64,000 nt of DNA. Origin: CAWCBG01 sp963793845 (GTDB taxonomy: Bacteria; Acidobacteriota; Terriglobia; Terriglobales; Acidobacteriaceae). The stretch lies in NCBI GenBank assembly GCA_963793845.1, contig CAWCBG010000002.1:868001-932000 (forward strand), written 5' to 3'. The position numbers were made by a program, and so were the translations under genes. Below are positions 1 through 12,014 of this stretch, one piece after another. The notes under the pieces are model-generated. The model was not told the DNA's origin, did not search any database, and saw only the letters and a program-made list of their open reading frames with translations. Numbering within the stretch: position 1 is the first letter of the stretch; each line of letters starts with the position of its first letter.

Positions 1-1
1 C

Positions 2-1126
2 GGAGACCGCATCTCCTGCCCTGGTGTGGAAGGCGCATTGCCGCGCACTTACACCATCGTCGTGGCTCCGAAAGGCAAAGGCAAAGGGACCGCGATTCGC
101 AGGGCTGTCAAATTCTTCAGTCAGCCTTGGTATGGCACGCGGACTACGCCGGGGTTGACCATTCAGGGAGACGCATCGGGCTTGCTGTCGGGCGAGCGCG
201 ACTTTGTTTGGAAGCCGAAGGGCATAGGCGCATGGGTTGCCGCCGCGTCTAGCGTGCCCGGCATGGCGCGATTAACAAAAGATGCGGAGTCCACGATCAA
301 GAACAAGCCGCATCTGACTTGGGGCAGCACTTTGCCCCGCATTCTCAGTGTGCATGAGGAAATGAAGACTCTTCTCAGCGCACTGTTCATAGAAGGAGGC
401 GTGGGTAGCGGCCTTGAGGGCGTCGTGTGTCAGCTTTGGGATGACGTGACCTTCAACGGCACGGCCACAGGAACGCGGGACGCGGCATACGGTGAGATGA
501 TGTTCTCTATGCTGTGCGGGGTCACCGAGCAGGATTGGTTCGACTTGCTCAGCCGTGGCAATGCTGTGGGTGGCGGACTCATGTCACGCTTCAACATTGT
601 CGGCACTGAGGGCGGATTTGAAAACGTCAGCAAGATGAAGCCACCCGACTTCACATCATTGCAAGCAACCTTTCTGCCCCGCGTCATGCAGCTTGAGGAT
701 GCACATGCGCGTCTGTTGCCCTCCGATGCCGCTGACCGCATCATCAGTGAGTGGGCTGATAATCTGCCGGAAGGCTCCGAGCGTATGAATGTCCACGCGT
801 GGCGGAGTGCGTTGCTGATTGCGTGGCTTCGCCATGAGGACACCGTCACCGCAAAGACGGCAGAGGACGCTGTGAAGTTGGGGCAATACCAGATTGCATC
901 CCACGAATACTACCGCACCAAATCAGCCGACACGGCCAACGCTCGGGTACAGGCGAAGCTGTTGCGCGCTCTGGAAATGAAGGGGCCGGTGTTCAAGCGG
1001 GACCTGCAACGGTTGACTCATGCTCACAGGGACGGGACCGAGTTGTGGAATCGCGCCCTGGACGGCCTGTTGCGTGACCGGGCCATCGGCAAGCGGGAGG
1101 ATGGAGCCTTCTATCGGGCCAAATAG
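2..1126 (+). CDS. DUF3987-type primase/helicase-like protein, 5' end outside window
   Basis: The frame is open to the first base of the window, so the GTG at 26 is probably not the true start and the N-terminal part is missing. The visible part begins with a P-loop-like segment (VVAPKGKGKGT, about residues 11-21 counted from the GTG). It continues with an acidic HEE segment and a GGGLMSRF motif, in the order expected of DUF3987-type proteins of plasmids and integrated elements. These are related to primase-associated helicases. The C-terminal ~60 residues look like a small winged-helix domain. The lysine of the P-loop is followed by GT where GKS/GKT is usual. Next to an integrase and an att site, a replication or mobilisation role for an integrated element is inferred. 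The family assignment comes from motif order only. Confidence 0.55.
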   Translation, partial: GDRISCPGVEGALPRTYTIVVAPKGKGKGTAIRRAVKFFSQPWYGTRTTPGLTIQGDASGLLSGERDFVWKPKGIGAWVAAASSVPGMARLTKDAESTIKNKPHLTWGSTLPRILSVHEEMKTLLSALFIEGGVGSGLEGVVCQLWDDVTFNGTATGTRDAAYGEMMFSMLCGVTEQDWFDLLSRGNAVGGGLMSRFNIVGTEGGFENVSKMKPPDFTSLQATFLPRVMQLEDAHARLLPSDAADRIISEWADNLPEGSERMNVHAWRSALLIAWLRHEDTVTAKTAEDAVKLGQYQIASHEYYRTKSADTANARVQAKLLRALEMKGPVFKRDLQRLTHAHRDGTELWNRALDGLLRDRAIGKREDGAFYRAK

Positions 1127-1526
1127 CAAAACACCACGTCACCATGTCGCCAGCCGTCCCTGTTTCCATACGTTTCTTTATTTTCATGTATGTATGTTGT
1201 TGAAGGTAAATGGAATGATGGAGAGAGCACCACAAGGGCCCTTGGCGACACGGTGGCAATGGCGACACCGGGGGTGGGTTAAATCTTCAGCACTGTTTCT
1301 AGGTAGCCCTCCGCCGATCTCTACGCTACATAAACAACAAATTCTTGAATTCGGAAATTTACTGTTTATGCGGGAAAAGGAATTGCGGCGCTCTTTTGGA
1401 GAGATGTGCTCAAGATTTTGACCCGCCCCTCCCTTGTCTGCCTTCGCCGCCACTATCGGCGTGCATCCAGAGTAATCGAAAACCCCGCCTTGACATCGGC
1501 GGGGCCGGAATTTCATAACGAAGTGG
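1127..1526. other. Intergenic stretch inside the integrated element
   Basis: About 400 bases lie between the DUF3987-type gene and the convergent integrase gene, with no convincing coding region. Visible structures are an 8-bp inverted repeat (CATAAACA 1329-1336, TGTTTATG 1363-1370) around an AT-rich core and a CTCAAGATTTTG motif (1409-1420), which recurs at 14678 and around 57330-57420. A terminator for the integrase follows at 1479-1504. Confidence 0.5.
1479..1504 (-). terminator. Rho-independent terminator of the integrase gene
   Basis: On the minus strand, just past the integrase stop, a GGGG-type stem (CCCCGCC 1483-1489 pairing with GGCGGGG 1498-1504, 8-nt loop) is followed by TTTTCG. 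This gives a 7-bp GC stem and a short U-run. Confidence 0.65.
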
Positions 1527-2379
1527 CTATCGTGAGAGTAGGCTCAGACGCTCATGCACAGCCTGGAGGTCTGCCGTCGTCATGTGCGCGTATCGCTTTG
1601 TCGTATCGAGGTCCGAGTGCCCCATGACCTTTTGCAACAGAAAGACATTTCCGCCCCGGCGCAAGTAGCCGGTTGCGAACGTGTGCCGGGTTGCGTGGAG
1701 CGTCCGCGCTGGCGCGTTGAATCCCAACGACAGGCAAAGCCTCTTCACATATCGCAGCACGTTGCGCCGGTGGAGCGCCGTCTCCGCCGATGTTGCGAAG
1801 AGAAGAGATTCCGGCTTGCGGGTGAAGTCCGTAATGTAGCGATGGATGGCCTTTCGCAACTCGAAGCTGATTGGAACCACCCGCTGCTTGCGACCCTTGC
1901 CGTCCAGCGTAACGAGCAAATCATCAAGATTGATATCGGACACGCGCAGCTTTAGGACTTCACCAATCCGTGCCCCCGTATCGAATAGGAACAACAGGAT
2001 CAAGTGGAGCCGTCGTTCGATTCTCCCCTTGGGCTTCCAATCCACGAGCGAGCGGATTTGCTTATCAGTAAAGGTGGGCAGAACGTTCTGCGGCTCTTTC
2101 AATTGCGGCAATTCTTGGGGTGCTCGACATGCAGGGCTGCATTTCACATCCGGCCCGGCGCTGGCCCAATGCACGTACGCGTTGATAGCGCGGATGGCCG
2201 AATTGCACCCCGTTGCCCGCAGTCCTTTCACGCGCATTTTGAGGACGGCGGATTTCAAATCTTCTTGCGTGGGTGATTCCGTATCAAGCCACTTGAGGCT
2301 GTATTTGTACCATTCCAGCGTTGACGGGTGAGACGTTCGTGAGGAATTGCCGTTCGCGGATAAACTCAGAGAATCCCAT
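1527..2379 (-). pseudogene. XerC/D-type tyrosine recombinase (integrase), single-base frameshift near N-terminus
   Basis: This site-specific recombinase most likely integrates and excises the element ending at the adjacent tRNA fragment. All catalytic residues are present in the long frame: Arg in GARIGE, Lys in GKGRKQR, HxxR in HATRH, His in GHSD and Tyr in TKRYAH. A natural start is ATG at 2379 (MGFSEFIRERQFLTNVSP). That frame breaks at a GGG/CCC run (2326-2328). Removing one base joins it to STLEWYKYSLKW, the usual core-binding opening of Xer-family proteins. The catalytic frame alone opens only at a TTG (2438) with an unrelated leader. It is therefore either a recent inactivating indel or a sequence error. 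The gene reads away from the att site, into the element. Confidence 0.85.
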
Positions 2380-2449
2380 TGTGTTGTCTCCGAAGCGAGC
2401 ACCAAAATTCGGAAACAATGCCTGCAAGTTATTGACAACAGAGATGGTT

Positions 2450-2519
2450 GTGCTCAGCCTGGTAGAGCACTCGCTTGGGGTGCGAGGGGTCGGCAGTTCA
2501 AATCTGCCCGTCCCGACCA
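2450..2519 (+). other. attR: 3' fragment of tRNA-Pro(GGG)
   Basis: D-arm (GCTC 2452-2455 with GAGC 2465-2468), anticodon arm with GGG anticodon (2477-2479), variable loop, T-arm and the 3' acceptor strand plus CCA (2509-2519) are all intact. The seven bases where the 5' acceptor should lie (2443-2449, GATGGTT) do not pair with CGTCCCG; a CGGGACG would be expected. The gene is thus a tRNA 3' portion, as left by integration into a tRNA gene. Element sequence lies to the left and the complete tRNA-Pro should be at the far, unseen end. It is probably not a functional tRNA. Confidence 0.75.
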
Positions 2520-2662
2520 ATCAACCTTCACTGTTCTGTCCTGATTCCCCCGAATTGTCGGGAAAGGCCCGTTGTCTCGTCCGAGATTTCGCCTGCAGAC
2601 TCTATACCCTGTGACTCCGCCGCAGGGCGCCCCCGCCAAAGGCTCACGATAAAATCGGCGGC

Positions 2663-3076
2663 ATGAGACTGAACTGGTTGCGCTTTGTCGACGTGGGAGC
2701 GTTCCTTGTTCTGGCAGCCATCGCCGTCTTGCATTGGCACAACGATGTTCACCACTGGATCGGGGCTGTCATCGCCATCCCATCCTTTTGTTTGTGGATG
2801 CTGGCGCGCTATCAACTTGGCGACTCCTTCGCGGTGCGCGCTGCAGCCAAGAAGCTGGTGACGCACGGCCTCTATTCCAAGATCCGCAACCCGATCTACA
2901 TCTTCGGCGGGCTCTCCTTCATCGGAGTGTTCCTGGCGCAGGGCTGGTACATCTGGACGGTGATTTTTCTGGTGTTTAATGTTGGCCAGTACGCCCGCAG
3001 CAAGCGCGAGGAGCAGGTGCTCGCGCAAGCTTTCGGTGACGAATATCGCGATTACAAGGCCAGAACCTGGTTCTGA
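2663..3076 (+). CDS. ICMT/PEMT-like membrane methyltransferase
   Basis: A 137-residue integral membrane protein with hydrophobic segments at about residues 10-25, 33-48 and 80-105. The C-terminal half carries the isoprenylcysteine carboxyl methyltransferase/phospholipid methyltransferase signature: HGLYSKIRNPIY, later EE.VL..FGDEYRDYKART, which in this superfamily forms the S-adenosylmethionine site. The substrate in bacteria is usually unknown. Its length is short but within the family range. It is the first intact chromosomal gene right of attR and stands alone. The ATG at 2663 gives the only start before the first membrane segment. Confidence 0.8.
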   Translation: MRLNWLRFVDVGAFLVLAAIAVLHWHNDVHHWIGAVIAIPSFCLWMLARYQLGDSFAVRAAAKKLVTHGLYSKIRNPIYIFGGLSFIGVFLAQGWYIWTVIFLVFNVGQYARSKREEQVLAQAFGDEYRDYKARTWF

Positions 3077-3130
3077 TTCTGGCACCTTCGTCTCTTGCAT
3101 TCGCGCAAGTTCGTGAGTAGGCTGGCGCGC

Positions 3131-3889
3131 ATGAAAAATTGCACGCTACTGTTGCTCGTGGTGTCCGTGACCTCCTTGGCTGTGATGACGCCGGCGCAAG
3201 ACGCACCCAAGATCCCGAGCGCCCAGACGGATCGGCAGGTCGAGGTCTGGGCAGAACCCAATCACCATTTCCAGTTCGCCAACGATTATGTGCAGGGTCT
3301 ATTACGTCAATGTAGCGCCGCATGGACAGACGCTGATGCATCATCATCCGGACGATTTTCTTGCTTACGCGATCGGACACGCTGACCTCGACGTCGTCTC
3401 GCCCGACGGCAAGTCAAACCACGTGATGCTGGACGAACCGATGGTCCGCTACTCGCCTTGCTGCGTTACTCACACGGTGAAGAACCGGCTCGGCGTGCCG
3501 TTCAACAACTTCACCATCGAGCTTCTGCAAAACCATGGGCATCCGGTCTGCACGGGAACGTGCGCGAATGATCCGCGTGCAAAGAACTGGCCGCCGCTGC
3601 CGACCGGCGGCAAGGTACTAGGTTACGGCGACACCTTTCGCATGGCGGAAATGGTGCTTGCGCCCGGCGAAGTCGACGAACCTGCATAGCTCACAACACT
3701 AACCACCTGATGGCCGCGATCACGGCGGTTACTCTGAAGAGTCATGTCGACGGCAAGCCCGATCTCGAGGTACATAAGGAGCCGGGTGAAATGTTATGGG
3801 TGGAGGGCCCGCTGACCCATACGCTGCAGAATGTCGGCACCAACGAAGCGCGATTTGTGACTCTGGAGATCAAGACCGAAGGGCAATAG
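3131..3889 (+). pseudogene. Secreted bicupin protein, two frameshifts
   Basis: Three consecutive frames together encode one exported cupin protein. Frame 1, from ATG 3131, gives a signal peptide (MKNCTLLLLVVSVTSLAV...) and runs to FANDYV. Frame 2 resumes at about 3290 with RVYYVNVAPHGQTLMHHHP, the metal-binding HxH cupin motif, and ends near 3685. Frame 3 carries a second cupin-like segment (NTNHLMAAIT ... EGPLTHTLQNVG) to the stop at 3887-3889. Each break is explained by a single-base change, one near 3291-3297 and one near 3670. It may be a decaying gene or may contain sequence errors. The enzyme activity is not predictable. Confidence 0.6.
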
Positions 3890-4538
3890 CGTCACATACC
3901 ATGCAATCCTGGCAAGTTGCTGATTCTCAGTAGGTTAGGTTCGGGCGGATACCCCGCAAAAGCAGATCCCTCGCTGCGCTCGTGATGACAAGGCCAATGA
4001 AAGGGATTCGTCGGCCCCTTCGCGGGCTCGGATTGTGGGAATCGTGTGGAATTCGCATTGCAGGCTGTTCCCGATGGTCGTCGGCGTGTTTTCCGTGAAA
4101 TATTTCGTGGTGCGAAATCGCCAGTGTTCATGCGCCTTCCCCAGCGTTCCTGGCATTTGTTTCGGGAAAAAGACAATCAGGGGTTGCGCGATGCGCTCTC
4201 GTTTGCTATAACTATCTCTGTCAGCAAGAGGCAATGACGTCGCTGGCGGTGTGTGTAAGAGATTGAATCGAGCATCACACGCCGGCATCTAAGACGTAAA
4301 GCCTGTAATAGCTGCCCTGGCCACAGGGCTGGAAGTCGGGGGCAAAGCTCCTCGACAGGTTAGCGGGAATCGCGGAACCTCCAGTACAAGATCTTTACCG
4401 AATTTAAACGCTCCGGTGTCTTTGCGCACTGAAACTTTTTGGTGAACAAGGAGCTGGGAGCGGCATGTCGCGCGCGCTCCGCTGAAAAGCGTCGAAGCAG
4501 GCGGGACAATCTGGGACGAAAGTGGTATGACTCTCAAG
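3890..4538. other. Gene-free region upstream of the rRNA operon
   Basis: No credible coding region is present. At 3950-3993 there is a fragment resembling the dispersed AGATCCCTCGCTGCGCTCG-type intergenic repeat of this phylum. The remainder precedes the rRNA promoter region and probably contributes upstream regulatory sequence. Confidence 0.4.
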
Positions 4539-4568
4539 TTGACACCCCGAAAAATCGCGTGGTATGTT
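4539..4568 (+). promoter_or_regulatory. Candidate rRNA operon promoter
   Basis: TTGACA (4539-4544), an 18-nt spacer and TATGTT (4563-4568) resemble a vegetative promoter about 235 nt before 16S rRNA. A second TTGACA (4658-4663) has TGATAA (4685-4690) at a spacing of 21, which is too long for a standard match. Downstream, a 7-bp hairpin (4768-4785) lies in the leader. The assignment rests on position and consensus only. Confidence 0.35.
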
Positions 4569-4799
4569 TGAAAGGTTTCGAGGACGACAGCCGTGGCTGC
4601 AAGGCTATGGGCTGTCACAATCCGAAGCAGCCGCCCAGTGCGGATTTGCCAGGATCTTTGACAATAGGTTGAACGTGCCAGTCGTGATAAGTTCGCTTGA
4701 GTTAAGTTCAAGCGAAACTCACAAAATAGCAATTCCGCCGTTGCGTCTTCGGACGTAGACGGCTGTTTACCGACCTCCGTCGGTAGACATTTTCAGGTT

Positions 4800-6306
<1,507 letters not shown>

Positions 6307-6556
6307 AGAGAACGTCATGGCACTCGCGCCGATCCTTTGGATCACCGTCGCAAGACGGAAGTGCGTGGGATGTTGCCATGTACCCCGAGTGACTTTTCTT
6401 ACCTGAGGAGTCATGAGGGAGCCTCGCAAGAACGTCTCTTTCTCAATCGGACTTTCCGATGGTCACGGCAGGCTTAGCCTGCCAGCGCGTTCAACCTTGT
6501 CCTCGAAATATTTTTTTTTGCAGGACTGATTCGAAACTGAGGCGCCGGGCCGGCGG

Positions 6557-6636
6557 TTAGTTGTCAGTGGCCAGTTGTCGGTTGGCAGTGCGACTGCGAC
6601 TGAAGCGGACAACTGAGAACTGACAACTGGCAACTT
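6557..6636. repeat. Spacer repeat module 1 (TTGTCAG/CTGACAA hairpin) before tRNA-Ile
   Basis: AGTTGTCAGTGGCCAGTTGTC on the left is mirrored by GACAACTGAGAACTGACAACTGG on the right, so the segment can fold into a long imperfect hairpin ending directly before tRNA-Ile. The same words recur in three further modules in this spacer. Confidence 0.7.
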
Positions 6637-6640
6637 TAGC

Positions 6641-6717
6641 GGGCCTGTAGCTCAGCTGGCTAGAGCGCACCCCTGATAAGGGTGAGGTCGGTAGTTCGAC
6701 TCTACCCAGGCCCACCA
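6641..6717 (+). tRNA. tRNA-Ile(GAT)
   Basis: A full cloverleaf: acceptor GGGCCTG/CAGGCCC, D-arm GCTC..GAGC, anticodon loop CTGATAA with GAT, T-loop TTCGACT and encoded CCA at 6715-6717. It is the standard first tRNA of the 16S-23S spacer and is processed from the rRNA precursor. Confidence 0.97.
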
Positions 6718-6720
6718 ATA

Positions 6721-6790
6721 CAGTGGTCAGTGGCTAGTGGTCAGTTGTCAGTCGAACAAGCTGATAACTGAAAACTGACAACCGACAACT
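6721..6790. repeat. Spacer repeat module 2 between tRNA-Ile and tRNA-Ala
   Basis: GTGGTCAGTTGTCAGT (about 6737-6752) opposes ACTGAAAACTGACAACCGACAACT (about 6767-6790), forming another hairpin from the same sequence family. It fills almost the whole space between the two tRNAs. Confidence 0.7.
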
Positions 6791-6796
6791 TATAAA

Positions 6797-6872
6797 GGGG
6801 CTGTAGCTCAGCTGGGAGAGCACCTGGTTTGCAACCAGGGGGTCACCGGTTCGATCCCGGTCAGCTCCACCA
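6797..6872 (+). tRNA. tRNA-Ala(TGC)
   Basis: The cloverleaf has acceptor GGGGCTG/CAGCTCC (one G-T pair), anticodon loop TTTGCAA (TGC), T-loop TTCGATC and encoded CCA at 6870-6872. It is the second spacer tRNA of the rRNA operon. Confidence 0.97.
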
Positions 6873-6876
6873 GAAA

Positions 6877-7023
6877 CCAGTTGTCAGTAGCTGGTTGTCA
6901 GTTGTCGAAAGACAAGACAACTACTTAGACCACTGGGCTGAATTTCGAATCTTTGAGTTTGTTAGGTGCGATATCGGTGGTTCAGTAGGAACTGACAACT
7001 GTTAGCCGACAACTGACAACTGC
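6877..7023. repeat. Spacer repeat modules 3 and 4 after tRNA-Ala
   Basis: A third copy (CCAGTTGTCAGTAGCTGG, 6877-6894, then GTTGTCAGTTGTCG...GACAAGACAACT to 6922) directly follows tRNA-Ala. A fourth (AACTGACAACTGTTAGCC and GACAACTGACAACTG, about 6990-7022) lies 60 nt further on. With modules 1 and 2, the tRNAs are bracketed on every side by the same inverted-repeat family. Confidence 0.65.
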
Positions 7024-7331
7024 CTTAAGTTGGGCGTCAACAGCGACAACCGTCATCATCTGTACGTACGGTCTACTTGCGCAAGTCGCTTGGCGCCGAA
7101 CTTTGGGCAGCGCGAAAGCAAAGCTCAACCCACCTAGTGTGGGACGCCGGAAACGGCGGGGGATTTTTGACAACTGAATAGCATTGGGTAAATACAAGGC
7201 GAAGAGTCAAGTTTTATGAGTACCTTGGATACTGCTGGTGTTTCTGCGTCCGCAATAACGCAGGAGCGATGAGCAGTTTAAGGGTCATAAAGTTTGCGCA
7301 ACACGGACCAGTCGCAAGGCGGGTGTGGGTT

Positions 7332-7344
7332 GAGTAAATTTTGT

Positions 7345-7352
<8 letters not shown>
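7332..7352 (+). other. Left arm of 23S rRNA processing stem
   Basis: These 21 bases pair with 10296-10316 along the full length with a single G-U wobble. The stem closes the 23S rRNA precursor and includes the mature 5' and 3' ends, as expected for an RNase III-type processing stem. Confidence 0.75.
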
Positions 7353-10304
<2,952 letters not shown>

Positions 10305-10622
10305 TAAAATTTACTCGGCACACGTGTGCTTCCTCCCGCGCCTCTAGACGCGAGAGGGAAACCCCGTGTACACCTGGCGAACCTGCCAGCGTGATGGGAT
10401 CTCGACGGAGATCCTGGCCTTGTGATTCCTGATGCTATTCAGTTGTGAGAGATCGCCCGCGTGGCGGAATGCTCTTGAAAAGCAGTTGTCATCACGAGGA
10501 GGCCTTCAGGCCGACGAGGGATCTGCTTTCAGAGCGAAGCTCTTTCAAGATTGACGCCCGAGATCCTGCGTGGCAACACGCCGGGGATCGAGTGGCTGAC
10601 GAAACTCAGCCCGCGTCGACGA
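10305..10622. other. 23S-5S spacer
   Basis: About 320 nt contain the right arm of the 23S processing stem (to 10316) and a GC-rich hairpin around 10334-10362 (CCTCCCGCGCCTCTAGACGCGAGAGGG). No tRNA and no coding region were found. The spacer is unusually long for a 23S-5S interval. Confidence 0.5.
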
Positions 10623-10740
<118 letters not shown>

Positions 10741-10746
10741 TAAATA

Positions 10747-10785
10747 AAGGCATCCAAGAGAATATCTTGGGGCCTTTTCCTTTTT
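10747..10785 (+). terminator. Rho-independent terminator of the rRNA operon
   Basis: AAGGC..CCAAGA (10747-10759) pairs with TCTTGG..GCCTT (10765-10776), an interrupted stem of about 11 bp with a short loop. It is followed by TTTTCCTTTTT. It lies immediately after 5S rRNA. Confidence 0.85.
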
Positions 10786-10793
10786 GTACTGCC

Positions 10794-10836
10794 GTCATTC
10801 CGACCGGAGCGCAGCGGAGTGGAGGAACCTGCTGTC
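10794..10836. repeat. Dispersed intergenic repeat GTCATTCCGACC...GGAGGAACCTGCTGTC
   Basis: GTCATTCCGACC (10794-10805) and GGAGGAACCTGCTGTC (10821-10836) recur with the same order and spacing type at 57769-57814, and inverted copies of the first word appear at 57711 and 57875. Similar elements are scattered through Acidobacteriota genomes. The function is unknown. Confidence 0.65.
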
Positions 10837-10888
10837 AAGCAGGGATCGCCGATTGCAAAGAATCATGCCCGGTGCTACAAACAAGTTG

Positions 10889-11089
10889 ATGAACAAAGTG
10901 ATCGTGACCTACACGAGCCTCGATGAAATGAAGGCCGCGGAACTTCTCGAGTGGCAGGCCTTGCCCGCGCACGAGCGTTTGCGCGCGGTCGCGGAGATCA
11001 CGCTCGCAGCTTACCGGATCAAGGAACCCACACAAGATGTTCGTCGAATTCAAAGAACTCTTGTCCATCTTCCACGCCCGAAACGTTAG
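10889..11089 (+). CDS. Small protein paired with nucleotidyltransferase (antitoxin-like)
   Basis: A 66-residue protein beginning MNKVIVTYTSLDEMKAAELLEWQ, with a long amphipathic helix and ending in RRIQRTLVHL. I recall related small proteins (pattern YSSLDEMK..E...WQ..P..ER, ending in QRTLV.L) encoded directly before DUF6036/AbiEii-like nucleotidyltransferases, where they act or are assumed to act as partner or antitoxin. The same arrangement is seen here, with the next gene starting inside this one at 11037. The partner is broken, so the pair is probably inactive. The ATG at 10889 was chosen over upstream ATGs because homologous sequence begins here. Confidence 0.65.
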   Translation: MNKVIVTYTSLDEMKAAELLEWQALPAHERLRAVAEITLAAYRIKEPTQDVRRIQRTLVHLPRPKR

Positions 11090-11540
11090 ATACCTGGTGG
11101 TCGGCGGATACGCCGTGTCGCTGTACGCGCAGCCCCGGTCAACCAGGACATCGATATCCTGATTGCCGCAGACATGGAGAACGCGCGGACAATCTATGAG
11201 GCGTTGCAAGAATTCGCCGCTGGAAGGACTCGTCCCCGCAGACTTCGCCGAACGAAGCAAATTCTTTCGTATGGGTCTGCGCCCGTCGCCGTGGATATCC
11301 TCTCCGAGGTTGACGGAATTGATTTCGAGCAGCGTGGTCGAACCGAGCCTTTTCCTTTTTTAGTGGATTTCCATGAAGGAAAGTCACTTCGGAGTCGCGC
11401 CTCGCTCGATCGCGGGGGGGCCTACGTAAACTTTGGGACGCCCCGTTCAAGCTTAGCTGGAGCGGGTAGTCGGGTGATTCAAAATCCCCAAGGTCAAGAG
11501 CCGGCCTTAAATGTGTCTGCAGTATCTGTGGCCCGGTGAG
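11037..11540 (+). pseudogene. DUF6036/AbiEii-like nucleotidyltransferase, multiply frameshifted
   Basis: From ATG 11037 the frame gives a nucleotidyltransferase opening (ELLSIFHARNVRYLVVGGYAVSLYAQPR), with the GGYAV motif, then stops. One base later another frame continues with QDIDILIAADMENARTIYEALQEF, including the metal-binding DID. A third frame gives PLEGLVPADFAERSKFFRMG, and a fourth returns to VAVDILSEVDGIDFEQ. At least three indels are therefore needed to restore one protein. Read together it is the nucleotidyltransferase of a toxin-antitoxin-like pair with the preceding small gene. The end point is approximate. Confidence 0.65.
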
Positions 11541-12014
11541 AACGGATTACCTGAGCTGCCCGCCTCTCCACGCCGCCATGCTCTGTGGGGTTGGGAACCC
11601 GTCATTCTGGGGACCGCCTTTCGGAATACGTCGCACCGATGCCGGCTGACTTCTCAGCGATTAGGCGTCTTGCCGAACCACTCTTTCTCGTTCAGCCCTT
11701 AGCTCTGGACCATCGAGCAACTTGATCACCCCGGTCCAGGCACAACAACGGACACATTTTCGAGCACATTGGCGAAAGATAGCGTCTCAGTGCAGGTCGG
11801 AATTTAAACACCGGTACGAATTATCCGAAAAACTTGAAGTCGGTGGCGAGATCACACCCCACTCGTTAACCCGTCCCAGTCCCAACTCTCCTGAGTGTGG
11901 CGCACGTCCCGAGTGTCGTGTGAAGATCCCCTATCTCCACGGCAGATCCAATAGCCCCGGCGCTTTCCACGTGGACCAACGCCTCACCGGCTTTTATAGA
12001 ACCCGGCCTCCCCG
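11541..12014. other. Gene-poor stretch after the broken nucleotidyltransferase
   Basis: No ORF here shows recognisable protein features. The stretch contains a GTCATTCTGGG fragment (11599-11609) loosely like the dispersed repeat. It may be eroded coding sequence. Confidence 0.35.

Noticed and set aside
2284..2520. Minus-strand ORF with MVGTGRFELPTPRTP
   Set aside because: This is the well-known false protein translated through a tRNA; only its later part (MGFSEFIRERQF...) belongs to the integrase.
4658..4690. Second rRNA promoter (TTGACA with TGATAA)
   Set aside because: The spacer is 21 nt, too long for a standard promoter.
6557..7023. CRISPR-like array because of repeated short words
   Set aside because: Spacing is irregular, the words form inverted pairs and two tRNAs interrupt them; no cas genes are present.
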